Positions 42,644-50,935 of a DNA stretch of 64,000 nucleotides are shown here, one piece after another (the first letter of the stretch is position 1; every line of letters begins with the position of its first letter). The notes under the pieces were generated by a model, which saw only the letters and a program-made list of their open reading frames with translations, was not told the DNA's origin and searched no databases. The stretch lies in the NCBI GenBank assembly GCA_036676475.1, contig JAKFCU010000103.1, positions 15,941-79,940 on the forward strand. Reading direction: 5' to 3'. This DNA is from LC029 sp036676475. Its GTDB lineage: Bacteria > Bacillota > Bacilli > Aneurinibacillales > RAOX-1. The position numbers were made by a program, and so were the translations under genes.

Positions 42644-42904
42644 ATGAAATTTATCGATGATTTATATAACCTTTATCGGGACCATCTAACCGGTGATGAT
42701 GAGGATGCCATCGCTTTAGTGCTAGGGGTGCTTCAGGAACAGGACCGCGAGGATTTGTTAAACTTGGTTCAAGATATGAATGAAGATGAAGTATTTCAGA
42801 TGCTTAGCATGTTTTTAATTGAATTGATGAGGCAGAAGATGGCAACTGAAGGAGTAGGGAACAACACACTTAATACGGACCCAACCAGTGATACTTTTCA
42901 CTAA
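42644..42904 (+). CDS. Small helical protein, DUF6154-like
   Basis: An 86-residue acidic helical protein from ATG 42644 (GGGAGTG upstream): MKFIDDLYNLYRDHLTGDDE, then VLGVLQEQDREDLLNLVQDM and FLIELMRQKMA. The pattern resembles short DUF6154 proteins found in this chromosomal neighbourhood. It sits between yunD and yunC, all in the same direction. Function unknown. Confidence 0.55.
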   Translation: MKFIDDLYNLYRDHLTGDDEDAIALVLGVLQEQDREDLLNLVQDMNEDEVFQMLSMFLIELMRQKMATEGVGNNTLNTDPTSDTFH

Positions 42905-42970
42905 TGGAAGCACATATCTCTCCTTTTTATCATAGGATACTTTATATAGGTCCGAAGGAGGGGAGAAAAG

Positions 42971-43273
42971 GTGGTTGAAGTAAAACCCATTTATCTGGAT
43001 GGACATCAAGTTATTTCGATTTCTGTTGAGTTACCAAAAACAACGCTGTTGATCGTAACCACAGATCGAGGATATATCATGTGCGGTGCACTGGATGTTG
43101 CCCTGTTGAATGAAAGATTGCATGATCGCAATATTATAGCGGGCCGCGCACTTGGAGTAAGAACAATCGAACAGCTACTTGAAGCTCCCTTAGAGTCGGT
43201 GACCAGAACGGCGGAAGACTTGGGGATTAAACCAGGGATGAAGGGCAAGGAAGCGATCTTAAAAATGATATAA
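42971..43273 (+). CDS. yunC: YunC family protein (DUF1805)
   Basis: A 100-residue protein from GTG 42971 (GGAGGGGAG upstream). The DUF1805 fold is seen in PKTTLLIVTTDRGYIMCGAL, followed by DVALLNERL and AGRALGVRTIEQLLEAPLE. It is unusual in ending with IKPGMKGKEAILKM. Context beside yunD and yunB agrees with the assignment. Function unknown. Confidence 0.88.
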   Translation: MVEVKPIYLDGHQVISISVELPKTTLLIVTTDRGYIMCGALDVALLNERLHDRNIIAGRALGVRTIEQLLEAPLESVTRTAEDLGIKPGMKGKEAILKMI

Positions 43274-43280
43274 AGTGCTA

Positions 43281-43313
43281 AGGGGACTGCTGAGGGGCGG
43301 ATCCCCTTTTTCT
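43281..43313 (+). terminator. Terminator of the yunC unit
   Basis: AAGGGGA and ATCCCCTT pair over a loop of 15 bases, followed by TTTTC. Confidence 0.6.
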
Positions 43314-43342
43314 ACTTATCGGAAAGTATTATACGCAAAAGG
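43314..43342 (-). repeat. Repeat family A, truncated copy (locus 8)
   Basis: Only the first part is present on the plus strand: ACTTATCGGAAAGTATTATA and CGCAAAAGG. The inner hairpin and the CTTTCTTA arm are missing. Confidence 0.7.
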
Positions 43343-43403
43343 TGATGTGTGTTTTGAGGGATCATTATGATAAAATGATGAAAATAAAAGATGGAGGTGA
43401 ACA

Positions 43404-44198
43404 ATGAAGCAATATCTTGATCTTTGTCAACATATTTTAGAGAACGGTTCAGAGAAGGATGATCGTACAGGTACAGGGACCTATAGTGTATTTGGCTACC
43501 AAATGCGATTTAACTTATCGGAAGGTTTTCCCCAGCTCACCACTAAAAAGTTACATTTGAAATCGATTATCCATGAACTACTTTGGTTTCTTAGAGGCTC
43601 AACTAATAATGATGAACTTGAAGATGTAGGTGTTCGCATTTGGCGGGAATGGGCAAAAGAAGACGGTGATTTGGGTCCGATCTATGGAAAGCAGTGGCGT
43701 TCTTGGACATGCCCTGATGGAAGCACGGTTGACCAAATCGATAACCTCGTGAATGAAATTAAAAGCAACCCGGATTCCCGAAGACTTATCATTAATGCCT
43801 GGAATGTCGCGGATTTGCCTAAAATGGCCTTAACACCTTGTCATGCGATGTTTCAGTTTTATGTATCTGAAGGAAAACTATCGTGTCAGCTTTATCAGCG
43901 TTCAGCTGATGTTTTCCTAGGAGTACCATTTAATATAGCTTCTTACGCATTATTAACCATGATGATGGCCCAAGTCTGTGGTTTAACACCTGGTGATTTT
44001 ATCCACACCTTTGGAGATGCCCATATTTATAAAAACCACCTTGAACAGGTCAATCTCCAACTTACGCGGGAGCCAAGACCATTGCCAACCATGTTAATCA
44101 ATCCTAAGGTCAAATCTATCTTTGATTTTAAATATGAAGATTTCACGTTAACGAATTATGATCCACATCCTCATATTAAAGGGGAAGTATCCGTATGA
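43404..44198 (+). CDS. thyA: Thymidylate synthase
   Basis: A 264-residue ThyA that methylates dUMP using methylenetetrahydrofolate. The catalytic Cys is in MALTPCHAMFQFYV, with RRLIINAWNVADLP, QLYQRSADVFLGVPFNIASY and the C-terminal FDFKYEDFTLTNYDPHP. Length matches the short E. coli-type enzyme. GGAGGTGAAC precedes the start. It overlaps dfrA by four bases, the common pairing because the reaction yields dihydrofolate. Confidence 0.98.
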   Translation: MKQYLDLCQHILENGSEKDDRTGTGTYSVFGYQMRFNLSEGFPQLTTKKLHLKSIIHELLWFLRGSTNNDELEDVGVRIWREWAKEDGDLGPIYGKQWRSWTCPDGSTVDQIDNLVNEIKSNPDSRRLIINAWNVADLPKMALTPCHAMFQFYVSEGKLSCQLYQRSADVFLGVPFNIASYALLTMMMAQVCGLTPGDFIHTFGDAHIYKNHLEQVNLQLTREPRPLPTMLINPKVKSIFDFKYEDFTLTNYDPHPHIKGEVSV

Positions 44199-44677
44199 TC
44201 TCTGTTATTATTGCCATGTCGAAAAACCGTGTCATTGGAAAGGATAACCAGCTCCCCTGGCACCTGCCGGCTGACCTTAAATTTTTCAAGGAAACCACCA
44301 TGGGACATGCAATCCTCATGGGAAGAAAAACGCATGAAGCGATAGGCAGGCCTTTGCCGGGACGGGAGAATGTGATTCTAACCCGACAAAAGGACTATCA
44401 GCCGAAAGGCTGTACGGTTATTCATTCTGTAGAAGAAGCATTGGAACGATATAAAGGTAAATCTATTTTTGTTATTGGCGGAGCGGATATCATCAAACAA
44501 TTCCTTCCGGTAGTCGATCGGCTTTATTTAACTTTGATTGAACAAGAATTTGAAGGCGATGTGTTTCTCCCTGAATTTCGTGAGGAGGAATGGGAGGAAG
44601 TTTCAAGAACACAGGGGATCGTGGATGAAAAGAATCCGTATTCGTATTTTTTCTTAGTGTATGACAGGAAAAGCTAA
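44195..44677 (+). CDS. dfrA: Dihydrofolate reductase
   Basis: A 160-residue NADPH-dependent DHFR that regenerates tetrahydrofolate. The N-terminal VIIAMSKNRVIGKDNQLPWH, then FKETTMGHAILMGRKTHEAI and the GGADII nucleotide loop are intact. The start overlaps the thyA stop (ATGA-type), so translation is coupled. No clear terminator follows; family B array 2 lies just downstream. Confidence 0.97.
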   Translation: MISVIIAMSKNRVIGKDNQLPWHLPADLKFFKETTMGHAILMGRKTHEAIGRPLPGRENVILTRQKDYQPKGCTVIHSVEEALERYKGKSIFVIGGADIIKQFLPVVDRLYLTLIEQEFEGDVFLPEFREEEWEEVSRTQGIVDEKNPYSYFFLVYDRKS

Positions 44678-44714
44678 GAGCCTCGCGTCGTCTAAGATTC
44701 GAGACAGACTGTCT

Positions 44715-44970
44715 TAATCGGAAAATCTCCGGTTACAACCAAAAAGAAACATGAATCAGAGCAAATAATCGGAAAAATTCCGATAAGAAGCGAGATTTTC
44801 CAAAAAAGTACCCATTCAGCCTTTCTAATCGGAGAAATTCCGACTAAAACGTGGTTTTAGAGCCAGATTCAACATTTAATCGGAGAATTTCCGGTTAGGA
44901 ATTCTGATACTGAGCCTCCACACACGACAGACCCCTGTTTGTCACAATATGATCGGAACATTTGGCGGTA
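44715..44970. repeat. Family B array 2: 21-bp palindromes at whole-turn spacing
   Basis: Four palindromes start at 44715, 44766, 44826 and 44877 (start distances 51, 60, 51), and a degenerate fifth (TGATCGGAACATTTGGCGG) at 44950 (73). Spacers are 30, 39 and 30 bp. Read in reverse complement, array 1 has the same order of spacer lengths, and its 40-bp spacer is clearly alike (both begin GAAGC and end GCC-TTTC/CTTC with AAGTRCCC in the middle), so the arrays are two copies of one element in opposite orientation. Confidence 0.85.
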
Positions 44971-45106
44971 GATTGTGTTGGGATCAGTATAAGCAAAGAA
45001 TGCTGGAAGATGCCATTGAAACCTTCGCTCAAAGCCCGCGTATGTCATAATGGCTACCTGTTAAAAAATCACTTGTTCTTGTATGTGAAAAAAACGGTTA
45101 GATTGG

Positions 45107-45137
45107 GAGGGTGTTCCTTTATAAGGAACGCCCTTTC
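45107..45137. terminator. Terminator at the 3' side of the alpha/beta hydrolase gene
   Basis: GGGTGTTCCT and AGGAACGCCC pair around TTATA. T runs lie on the plus side; on the minus side the flank is weaker. Confidence 0.65.
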
Positions 45138-45143
45138 AGACGT

Positions 45144-45995
45144 TTATAGAGGTATTAACTGTTCACTTGTCTCCGCCTGACTTTCAAAGGGAAAAAAAGC
45201 AGCACTTTCACTTTCTTCCCCTTTATTTTTATGGGTAAATATAAATTGCTTAATTAAATCATTCACTTCAATCGATGTTTTGGTCGGTAGATGATGCCGA
45301 ACATGCTTAATCAGTTTCCACTCCCTATTGGGCAGGTAGTCCATCATACGTTTAGCATAGGGATGATAATGTTTATCCTTAGCCCCGTTTAACAATAAGA
45401 TTGGGGCCATAAGGGAAGATAGACGCTCTGTGCAATTATAATTCATTCCAGATTGGTAATATTCCTTGATTTCCTTTGATGACCCTTTTTTAGCCTCATG
45501 AAAAAGCTTATAGAACATGGGGAAACCATCTGCATTGGTCCAGGAAATCGAAAAAGCAAGTGAGGAAACCCCGCCTGCACTAGCCAAGGCAGCACCAAGA
45601 GACATTTGATTTCTCACCTTCCAATCGTTTACCTCAGATAGACCGCTCAGCAGTATCCCTCCCCAAGTTCGATCTGGATACGAAAGCATAAATTCCAAAG
45701 CGATGGATGCTCCCATCGAATAGCCGCAAAGAAAGGCTTTTTCTATACCTAATTCATTAAGAATCATCTTCATATCGGAGGCAATGAGTGAATAAGTAAG
45801 CGATTGTTCAGAACGAGAACTTTTACCATGCCCTCTGATATCAAAGGTAATGACTTGAAAAAAGGAAGATAGATCCTTTACTTGATAAGTGAAATTCTTA
45901 CTGTTTAAGACCGGAGGGTGAATAAAAAGTATGGGAATTCCCTTACCTGTTGACTGATAATAGATAGTGGTTTCATTGACATTTAATATGGGCAT
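45144..45995 (-). CDS. Alpha/beta-fold hydrolase
   Basis: A 283-residue soluble hydrolase. The oxyanion region PILFIHPPVLNSKNF, DIRGHGKSSRSEQS, the nucleophile elbow CGYSMGASIA (Ser about residue 93), the acid in LLNGAKDKHYHPY and a late His in VRHHLPTKTS give a complete triad candidate. A cap domain lies around residues 120-200. ACAGGAGATAT precedes the start. It is monocistronic. Esterase or related activity is likely; the substrate cannot be named. Confidence 0.85.
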   Translation of the reverse strand: MPILNVNETTIYYQSTGKGIPILFIHPPVLNSKNFTYQVKDLSSFFQVITFDIRGHGKSSRSEQSLTYSLIASDMKMILNELGIEKAFLCGYSMGASIALEFMLSYPDRTWGGILLSGLSEVNDWKVRNQMSLGAALASAGGVSSLAFSISWTNADGFPMFYKLFHEAKKGSSKEIKEYYQSGMNYNCTERLSSLMAPILLLNGAKDKHYHPYAKRMMDYLPNREWKLIKHVRHHLPTKTSIEVNDLIKQFIFTHKNKGEESESAAFFPFESQAETSEQLIPL

Positions 45996-46109
45996 GAATA
46001 ATATCTCCTGTTTTTTCTTTTAGTTTGAATTAACACTTGACGTGGTATACCCTCCATCATACTCTGCATATGGTTTTATAAGGCACCTTTTAAAGAGGGG
46101 GGAGGAACC

Positions 46110-46838
46110 ATGGCCGGATTTCGTTCAAGTAAAAGGATGAAGCCTTTCAGCCTTAAGACAGCCTTTCTCATTTCCCTAACCATTTTCCTGGCTATTTCCA
46201 TCCAAACCTTTTTCTATATTGAAAGGAAATTAGAGCCTGCCATGATGAATATCGCTACGACGAAGGTAGAGCAGCTAGCGACTGATGCGATTAATGAAGC
46301 GATTAGTAAAAAAATCGCGGAGGGGACCGATTTTAAAGAACTGGTCTATTTTAAAGAGGATAGTACAGGGAAAATAAAAGCGGTTATGTTTAATTATAAT
46401 GAGCAAACAAGAATTATTGGGGAAACGACAGCAAGAGTGAGTAATACCCTCAAGGAGTTGGAATCTGTTCCTTTGGTGATCCCATTGGGGCAAGCTTTGG
46501 ATAGTAATATCCTGGCTATGATTGGTCCGGATGTTCCGATCACGATGGTTCCCATGGGTTCTGTTCAAGTCAATTTAATTCCCGAGATTAGGGAAGCTGG
46601 AATAAATATGGTCCACGTTAATGTTTACATTGATATACAGGTCAAAGTTCAAGTGGTCATTCCCTTTACGACGCAACCTACCATAGTAAAAACACAAATA
46701 CCAATAAATCAGGGAATCTTTATGGGGGATGTTCCGAATTTCTATTTTAAAGGAAGCGGAAATCCTAATGAAGGAAGCAGTCCAACTATGTTACCCCCTA
46801 TACAAATTGACGGAACAAACTTTGAAATGGATAATTAG
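46110..46838 (+). CDS. yunB: Sporulation protein YunB
   Basis: A 242-residue protein with one N-terminal membrane anchor (residues 17-33) and an outside domain. QTFFYIERKLEPAMMNIAT, VNVYIDIQVKVQVVIPF and PINQGIFMGDVPNFYFKG fit the YunB family, which is mother-cell expressed and needed for normal spores in Bacillus. GGGGGGAGGA precedes the start. It faces yunA, as in B. subtilis. Confidence 0.9.
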   Translation: MAGFRSSKRMKPFSLKTAFLISLTIFLAISIQTFFYIERKLEPAMMNIATTKVEQLATDAINEAISKKIAEGTDFKELVYFKEDSTGKIKAVMFNYNEQTRIIGETTARVSNTLKELESVPLVIPLGQALDSNILAMIGPDVPITMVPMGSVQVNLIPEIREAGINMVHVNVYIDIQVKVQVVIPFTTQPTIVKTQIPINQGIFMGDVPNFYFKGSGNPNEGSSPTMLPPIQIDGTNFEMDN

Positions 46839-46870
46839 GAAAGTGGGTCGTTCTGCATCCTAATCCATAA

Positions 46871-46905
46871 AGAAAAAAAGAAGAGATTATCTCTTCTTTT
46901 TTTTC
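46871..46905. terminator. Bidirectional terminator between yunB and yunA
   Basis: AAAAAAAGAAGAGA and TCTCTTCTTTTTTT pair around TTA. The yunA stop codon lies within the hairpin. Confidence 0.8.
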
Positions 46906-47897
46906 TTTCTCCATTCTTCTCGTTCCCACTTCTTAAGATGAGGATAGGGATCAAAAGCCCATTCCGTACGGCCATTGTATTTGTACATGCCATAATGCAA
47001 GTGAGGGGGGAACTTCCCTGATGTTCCTGGTTTCCCATATCCCGAACTGCCAACCCATCCAACAATGTCCCCGGGCTTTACAATATCGCCAATTTTAATG
47101 TTTTTATTAAAGCCGCCTAGATGAGCATAGTAATGGTATACGTTATTGAGGTCACGGATCCCAATCCGCCACCCGCCATATCGGTTCCAGCCCTTTACTT
47201 CCACATAACCGTAGCATACACTTTTGACAGGAGTGCCGTAACGGGCAAACAAATCCGTACCTTCATGGATCCTCCTGCCTCCCCAACCACGCGCATCTCC
47301 CCAGGTACTACGGAAGCTATAATCGGAATGAAGGGGTAGAGGAAAGGCTGCGTCCTCTAGTTTGATCGTCTGCTGAGTCTGGTAAATTTGTGCAAACTCT
47401 GAGATAATGTCAACCACTTTGTCACTCCGATAAAATTCCCATAGTCCGATGCGAATATCGTCTTCTGTAAAACCATATTCCGAAATGTATGTAGCCATGG
47501 TAAATAGAACATCCTCATCGTTCTGTGCATCGGCTACAGAATCCCCAGATCCATCTTTACCGATGCCATTGAAAAATTGGATGCTTGATAATGAGGATTC
47601 AGACAGGTTTGGATTTAGAAACCCGCCCCATTTTTCCGGGGGAATTTGAATTGAAATCAAACGAGGTATTTCATTGTTATTGTTTTTATTCTTCTTTTGA
47701 ACGTTTTTTTCATATTGATTGATAGCGGCGAGATAGTACCAAGGAATCCCCGTAATGGTTTGCATTCTCTGGAGCAGTTCAAGCTTCTGTTGTTGTGGAT
47801 CTGATTCGCTTGGTTTACTTGTGTTGGCTGCCTGTACAGAGAAGCAGGGAAGGAACAGGCATAGAGAAAGGAATGAGATAAGCAGATAATGAGCCAT
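46887..47897 (-). CDS. Exported M23-family peptidase (YunA-like)
   Basis: A 336-residue protein with a signal peptide (MAHYLLISFLSLCLFLPCFSV). Residues 30-190 hold a lysozyme-like helical region (ITGIPWYYLAAINQYE). The C-terminal LytM/M23 domain has HEGTDLFARYGTPV, NVYHYYAHLGG and the zinc-binding PPHLHYGMY. M23 enzymes cut peptidoglycan cross-bridges. It converges on yunB, sharing the terminator, and matches the YunA position in B. subtilis. A role in sporulation or wall remodelling is inferred. Confidence 0.88.
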   Translation of the reverse strand: MAHYLLISFLSLCLFLPCFSVQAANTSKPSESDPQQQKLELLQRMQTITGIPWYYLAAINQYEKNVQKKNKNNNNEIPRLISIQIPPEKWGGFLNPNLSESSLSSIQFFNGIGKDGSGDSVADAQNDEDVLFTMATYISEYGFTEDDIRIGLWEFYRSDKVVDIISEFAQIYQTQQTIKLEDAAFPLPLHSDYSFRSTWGDARGWGGRRIHEGTDLFARYGTPVKSVCYGYVEVKGWNRYGGWRIGIRDLNNVYHYYAHLGGFNKNIKIGDIVKPGDIVGWVGSSGYGKPGTSGKFPPHLHYGMYKYNGRTEWAFDPYPHLKKWEREEWRKKKKKR

Positions 47898-48063
47898 ATG
47901 TTCATCTCCAATATTCTTTGATTTCTAAAAAGTATTTTGCGTCTTACACCTAGGACTGATACTAGGAAATAATGGAAAATGATGAAGAGTGTAGACTGTA
48001 TTGCTTTTTAGTTGTGGTAGATCTAAAATAAAAGGATGAGCCATTAGATTGGAGTGCTAAATA

Positions 48064-48927
48064 ATGTATATTCGAAAGCCAGAATGGTTGAAGATTAAGC
48101 TAAATACGGATGAAAACTTTAAAGATATAAAAAAAATGATGCGTGGAAAAACATTACATACAGTATGTGAAGAAGCAAAATGCCCAAATATATTTGAGTG
48201 CTGGTCGAACCGAACGGCCACATTTATGATCAATGGTAGCATTTGTACAAGAGCGTGCCGCTTTTGTGCGATTACCACTGGTCTGCCCACAGAGCTTGAT
48301 TTGGCGGAACCGGAAAAAGTGGCGGATGCAGCGGAACAAATGGGCTTAAAACATGCGGTTGTTACGGCAGTAGCTCGAGATGATTTGAAGGATGGCGGTG
48401 CTTCTTTGTTTGCTGAAACCATCCATGCGATTCGTAAGAGATTACCATTATGCAGCGTGGAAGTGTTGATTCCAGATTTTCAAGGAAACTGGGATTCGTT
48501 GCAAACCGTTTTAGAAGCTAATCCCAACATTCTTAATCATAACATCGAAACCGTAGAGAGGCTCTCCGACCGGGTTCGATCTAAGGCCAAATACCACCGC
48601 TCATTGGACCTTCTTCAGCAATCGAAGCAATTGGCTCCCCAGATTCCGACTAAATCAAGTATTATGATCGGAGTGGGGGAAACAGCGGAGGAAATTGTTC
48701 AAACGATGAGGGATTTACGAAAATCAGATGTAAATATTGTGACAATAGGCCAATATTTACAACCAACAAAAAAACATTTGCAAGTTCAGAAATACTGGCA
48801 TCCAGATGAGTTTGCCTCCTTTAAGGATGAAGGAATGAAAATGGGTTTTGACCATGTTGAATCTGGACCGTTAGTTCGCAGCTCGTATCATGCTCACGAG
48901 CAGGGTCAAGCAGCTGGTCACGTTTAA
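48064..48927 (+). CDS. lipA: Lipoyl synthase
   Basis: A 287-residue radical-SAM enzyme that inserts two sulfurs into octanoyl groups on lipoyl domains such as GcvH. The auxiliary cluster ligands CEEAKCPNIFEC, the radical-SAM motif CTRACRFC, and VTIGQYLQPTKKHL with the final RSSYHA (Ser ligand) are present. GGAGTG precedes the start. The stop TAA (48925-48927) is also the first triplet of a degenerate family A repeat unit. Confidence 0.97.
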   Translation: MYIRKPEWLKIKLNTDENFKDIKKMMRGKTLHTVCEEAKCPNIFECWSNRTATFMINGSICTRACRFCAITTGLPTELDLAEPEKVADAAEQMGLKHAVVTAVARDDLKDGGASLFAETIHAIRKRLPLCSVEVLIPDFQGNWDSLQTVLEANPNILNHNIETVERLSDRVRSKAKYHRSLDLLQQSKQLAPQIPTKSSIMIGVGETAEEIVQTMRDLRKSDVNIVTIGQYLQPTKKHLQVQKYWHPDEFASFKDEGMKMGFDHVESGPLVRSSYHAHEQGQAAGHV

Positions 48928-49028
48928 GAAATCTAATAAGCATAGCTTAAGAGTATAATACTTTTTGATAAGTATAAGAAAGCTACTAACGTAGCCTTAT
49001 GCGTATAATAACTTTTTGAAAAGTATAA
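48925..49028 (+). repeat. Repeat family A, degenerate tandem pair (locus 9)
   Basis: Unit one begins TAAGAAATCTAATAAGC and contains GAGTATAATACTTTTTGATA; unit two begins TAAGAAAGCTACTAACGTAG, then CCTTATGCGTATAATAAC. The first TAA is the lipA stop codon. Confidence 0.8.
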
Positions 49029-49029
49029 A

Positions 49030-49075
49030 GGAAAACAGCGCCAAGGTAGGCTTCTACCCTAACGCTGTTTCTTTT
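49030..49075. terminator. Bidirectional terminator between lipA and the YhcN/YlaJ gene
   Basis: AAACAGCG and CGCTGTTT pair around an inner GGTAG/CTACC hairpin, with A-rich and T-rich sides. Confidence 0.78.
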
Positions 49076-49083
49076 ATTATCGA

Positions 49084-49842
49084 TTACTGATTGCTCCTAC
49101 GATGTGTTGCATTAGTATTTGGATAGTCTTGGTTCAAATTATAATTGGTTATGTTTTGTCCATTGTCTGTAACATTAGTGCCTGTCATATCCGTAAGGTT
49201 TCCATTGGATAGAATCTGATCTAAATGGTCAAGACTCATATTCCGTGGTCCAGATTGATTGACAAGCCTATTCACTTGATTAATGACCTCCTGGTCGCCT
49301 GTTACATAAATTTTATAGTAACGTGGACTCATGCTCCATGCAGATAGCTTTGCTTTATTTAGTGTACTTTTATTGATCACCCCGGGAAGACCGATAAAAA
49401 GATCTTCATCCGTTACCAAAACATTAGCTTTTTCAACTCCCGGAATAGAGGTAACAACTGTACTGACGGCACGGGCTAACACATTCCGATCGACAAAAAA
49501 GGAACTGGCCTGTTGGGAATTCATATCCCGTTTCGTATAGGTGGCATAGCCGTAGTTTTTCGTTTGATAATTGCTCTTTGTTTGAACACTCATATTTCGG
49601 TCTTGGTAAATGGAGTTTTTATTATAGGCTCCTGGATAACGAGTTCCTAAATCATTCATATTAGCTGTGGCATCAGGATTAGTATGATTCCTATCCCATC
49701 CTGTGCGGTCATCCGTTGCCAAACTGCGATTCCCGTTGGTTCCTGCTCCGTGATAGGCAGAATCCTGAGCGATATTCGCACCGCATCCAACTAAACCTAG
49801 AGATAAAGTAGTGACTGCAATCCATGATTTCCAATTCTTCAT
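49084..49842 (-). CDS. YhcN/YlaJ-family sporulation lipoprotein
   Basis: A 252-residue lipoprotein: signal sequence with lipobox LVGC at residues 17-20, an Asn/Thr/Tyr-rich linker (residues 25-115), then the YhcN/YlaJ domain with VVTSIPGVEKANVLVTDEDL and YYKIYVTGDQEVINQVNRL. Family members are found in spore membranes. AGGTGTTTCA, preceded by AGGAGG, leads the start. The C-terminal 50 residues are Asn-rich with no known domain. Confidence 0.85.
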   Translation of the reverse strand: MKNWKSWIAVTTLSLGLVGCGANIAQDSAYHGAGTNGNRSLATDDRTGWDRNHTNPDATANMNDLGTRYPGAYNKNSIYQDRNMSVQTKSNYQTKNYGYATYTKRDMNSQQASSFFVDRNVLARAVSTVVTSIPGVEKANVLVTDEDLFIGLPGVINKSTLNKAKLSAWSMSPRYYKIYVTGDQEVINQVNRLVNQSGPRNMSLDHLDQILSNGNLTDMTGTNVTDNGQNITNYNLNQDYPNTNATHRRSNQ

Positions 49843-49969
49843 TGAAACACCTCCTGAGCTTAGAATTCCCTAATATAAGAGGGTATTGCATCAAAGGGGA
49901 GTGTGGTTTAAAGGAAAGTATGGTAAAATATTTTAAAGAAAACTTGGCTTTGTATGGGAGGAAAAAGGC

Positions 49970-50272
49970 GTGATACGCGTTCAAGGAATATCCTTCGAAT
50001 TACTTGATAACTTTCGGAATGGTTGGAATTCAGATGCCTTTAAAGAACGCTACAGTGATATATTGAACAAATTTGATTACATTGTAGGGGACTGGGGTTA
50101 TGGTCAGCTTCGCTTAAAGGGTTTTTTTGAAGATACATATCCGAAGTCTTCGTTTGATAATCGGATCAGTTTTTTCGATGAATACATTCAGGAATATTGC
50201 AATTTTGGTTGTCCTTATTTCATTCTGAAAAAAGTAAAGGATCAGCGTGGAGAAGGGAACAAAATGGAGTAA
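49970..50272 (+). CDS. yutD: YutD family protein (DUF1027)
   Basis: A 100-residue protein from GTG 49970 (GGAGGAAAAAG upstream). FRNGWNSDAFKERYSDILNK, FDYIVGDWGYGQLRLKGFF and the conserved YCNFGCPYFILKK near the end, with two cysteines, match YutD. It follows lipA in the same relative order as B. subtilis. Function unknown. Confidence 0.92.
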   Translation: MIRVQGISFELLDNFRNGWNSDAFKERYSDILNKFDYIVGDWGYGQLRLKGFFEDTYPKSSFDNRISFFDEYIQEYCNFGCPYFILKKVKDQRGEGNKME

Positions 50273-50278
50273 TAACGT

Positions 50279-50322
50279 TAAATAACCTCTTTGATCATTT
50301 GCAAGTCAAAGAGGTTATTTGC
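50279..50322 (+). terminator. Terminator of yutD
   Basis: AAATAACCTCTTTGA and TCAAAGAGGTTATTT form a 15-bp stem around TCATTTGCAAG. Confidence 0.8.
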
Positions 50323-50327
50323 GCCCG

Positions 50328-50374
50328 ACACTTATCGGAAAGTATTATATGCGTAAGGCTGCGTCAGTCACTAT
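50328..50374 (-). repeat. Repeat family A, copy 10
   Basis: Plus strand CACTTATCGGAAAGTATTAT, ATGCGTAAGGCTGCGTCAGT, then a decayed CACTATTA in place of AGCTTTCTTA. It lies just past the stop of the DUF3055 gene on that gene's strand. Confidence 0.75.
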
Positions 50375-50379
50375 TATAA

Positions 50380-50649
50380 CTAAACAATGGAAAATAGAAA
50401 TTCAGATAACTCTTCTGCTTCTTCCGTGGTAACACCAAAGGCATACTCAATGTATCCTTCTTCCTTTAAATCATCTTGACCCACAAGGGCTGCACGATTC
50501 GTTTGCAGATTAACGACTATTTTTTTGCCATAAAACTTTTCAGTAATGGTAATGATTAAATCATGTCGTGTATTTTCACCCAAGAAGCTAACAAATCTTG
50601 TGGTAGTGGTTTCATTTTCATCATAAAGAAATAAGTGTTCCTGGCTCAT
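50380..50649 (-). CDS. DUF3055 family protein
   Basis: An 89-residue acidic protein: HLFLYDENETTTTRFVSFLG, then DLIITITEKFYGKKIVVNLQ and GQDDLKEEGYIEYAF, closely following the DUF3055 pattern of Bacillales. AGGAGGCC precedes the start. Function unknown. Oriented against the surrounding yut genes. Confidence 0.85.
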   Translation of the reverse strand: MSQEHLFLYDENETTTTRFVSFLGENTRHDLIITITEKFYGKKIVVNLQTNRAALVGQDDLKEEGYIEYAFGVTTEEAEELSEFLFSIV

Positions 50650-50821
50650 TGTTCAGGCCTCCTGTACATTCACTTCGAAGATTAGTAGTATTTTACCATA
50701 TCTTCGACAGACTGTGAAATGAGACAGCACTTCTGAGAAGCATATCAATTCCGCGGAAAAGGCTTGTAGCTTGTCCTATCGGTGAGTATACTGAAGGTAC
50801 AGGCAGAGGAGGGAAAAGGGA

Positions 50822-50923
50822 ATGGATGAGAATTCCGGACACGTTGCCGTCATTTTACTCGCTTTGGTATTAACCTTTGGACTAACTATCATGACAGCAA
50901 AAATAAAGAATAGAAAAAAGTAG
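50822..50923 (+). CDS. 33-residue membrane peptide
   Basis: ATG 50822 lies within reach of GAGGAGGGAAAAGG. The peptide MDENSGHVAVILLALVLTFG and LTIMTAKIKNRKK has a short acidic head, one hydrophobic helix and a basic tail, as expected for a small inner-membrane protein with N-out/C-in topology. It ends 12 bp before yutE and is probably cotranscribed. Family unknown. Confidence 0.55.
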   Translation: MDENSGHVAVILLALVLTFGLTIMTAKIKNRKK

Positions 50924-50935
50924 GGCTGATGCTTA

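Larger units (their letters stand above)
44678..45143. other. Intergenic stretch after dfrA
   Basis: About 465 bases. The first part is family B array 2 (44715-44970). A 33-codon frame at 44949-45050 (MIGTFGGRLCWDQYKQRM to FAQSPRMS) lacks a ribosome site and may be a decayed gene tail; it is not recognised. A terminator hairpin lies at 45107-45137. Confidence 0.5.

Noticed and set aside
44949..45050. 33-codon frame after dfrA as a gene
   Set aside because: No ribosome-binding site, overlaps a degenerate family B palindrome, and no recognisable family; treated as possible remnant only.
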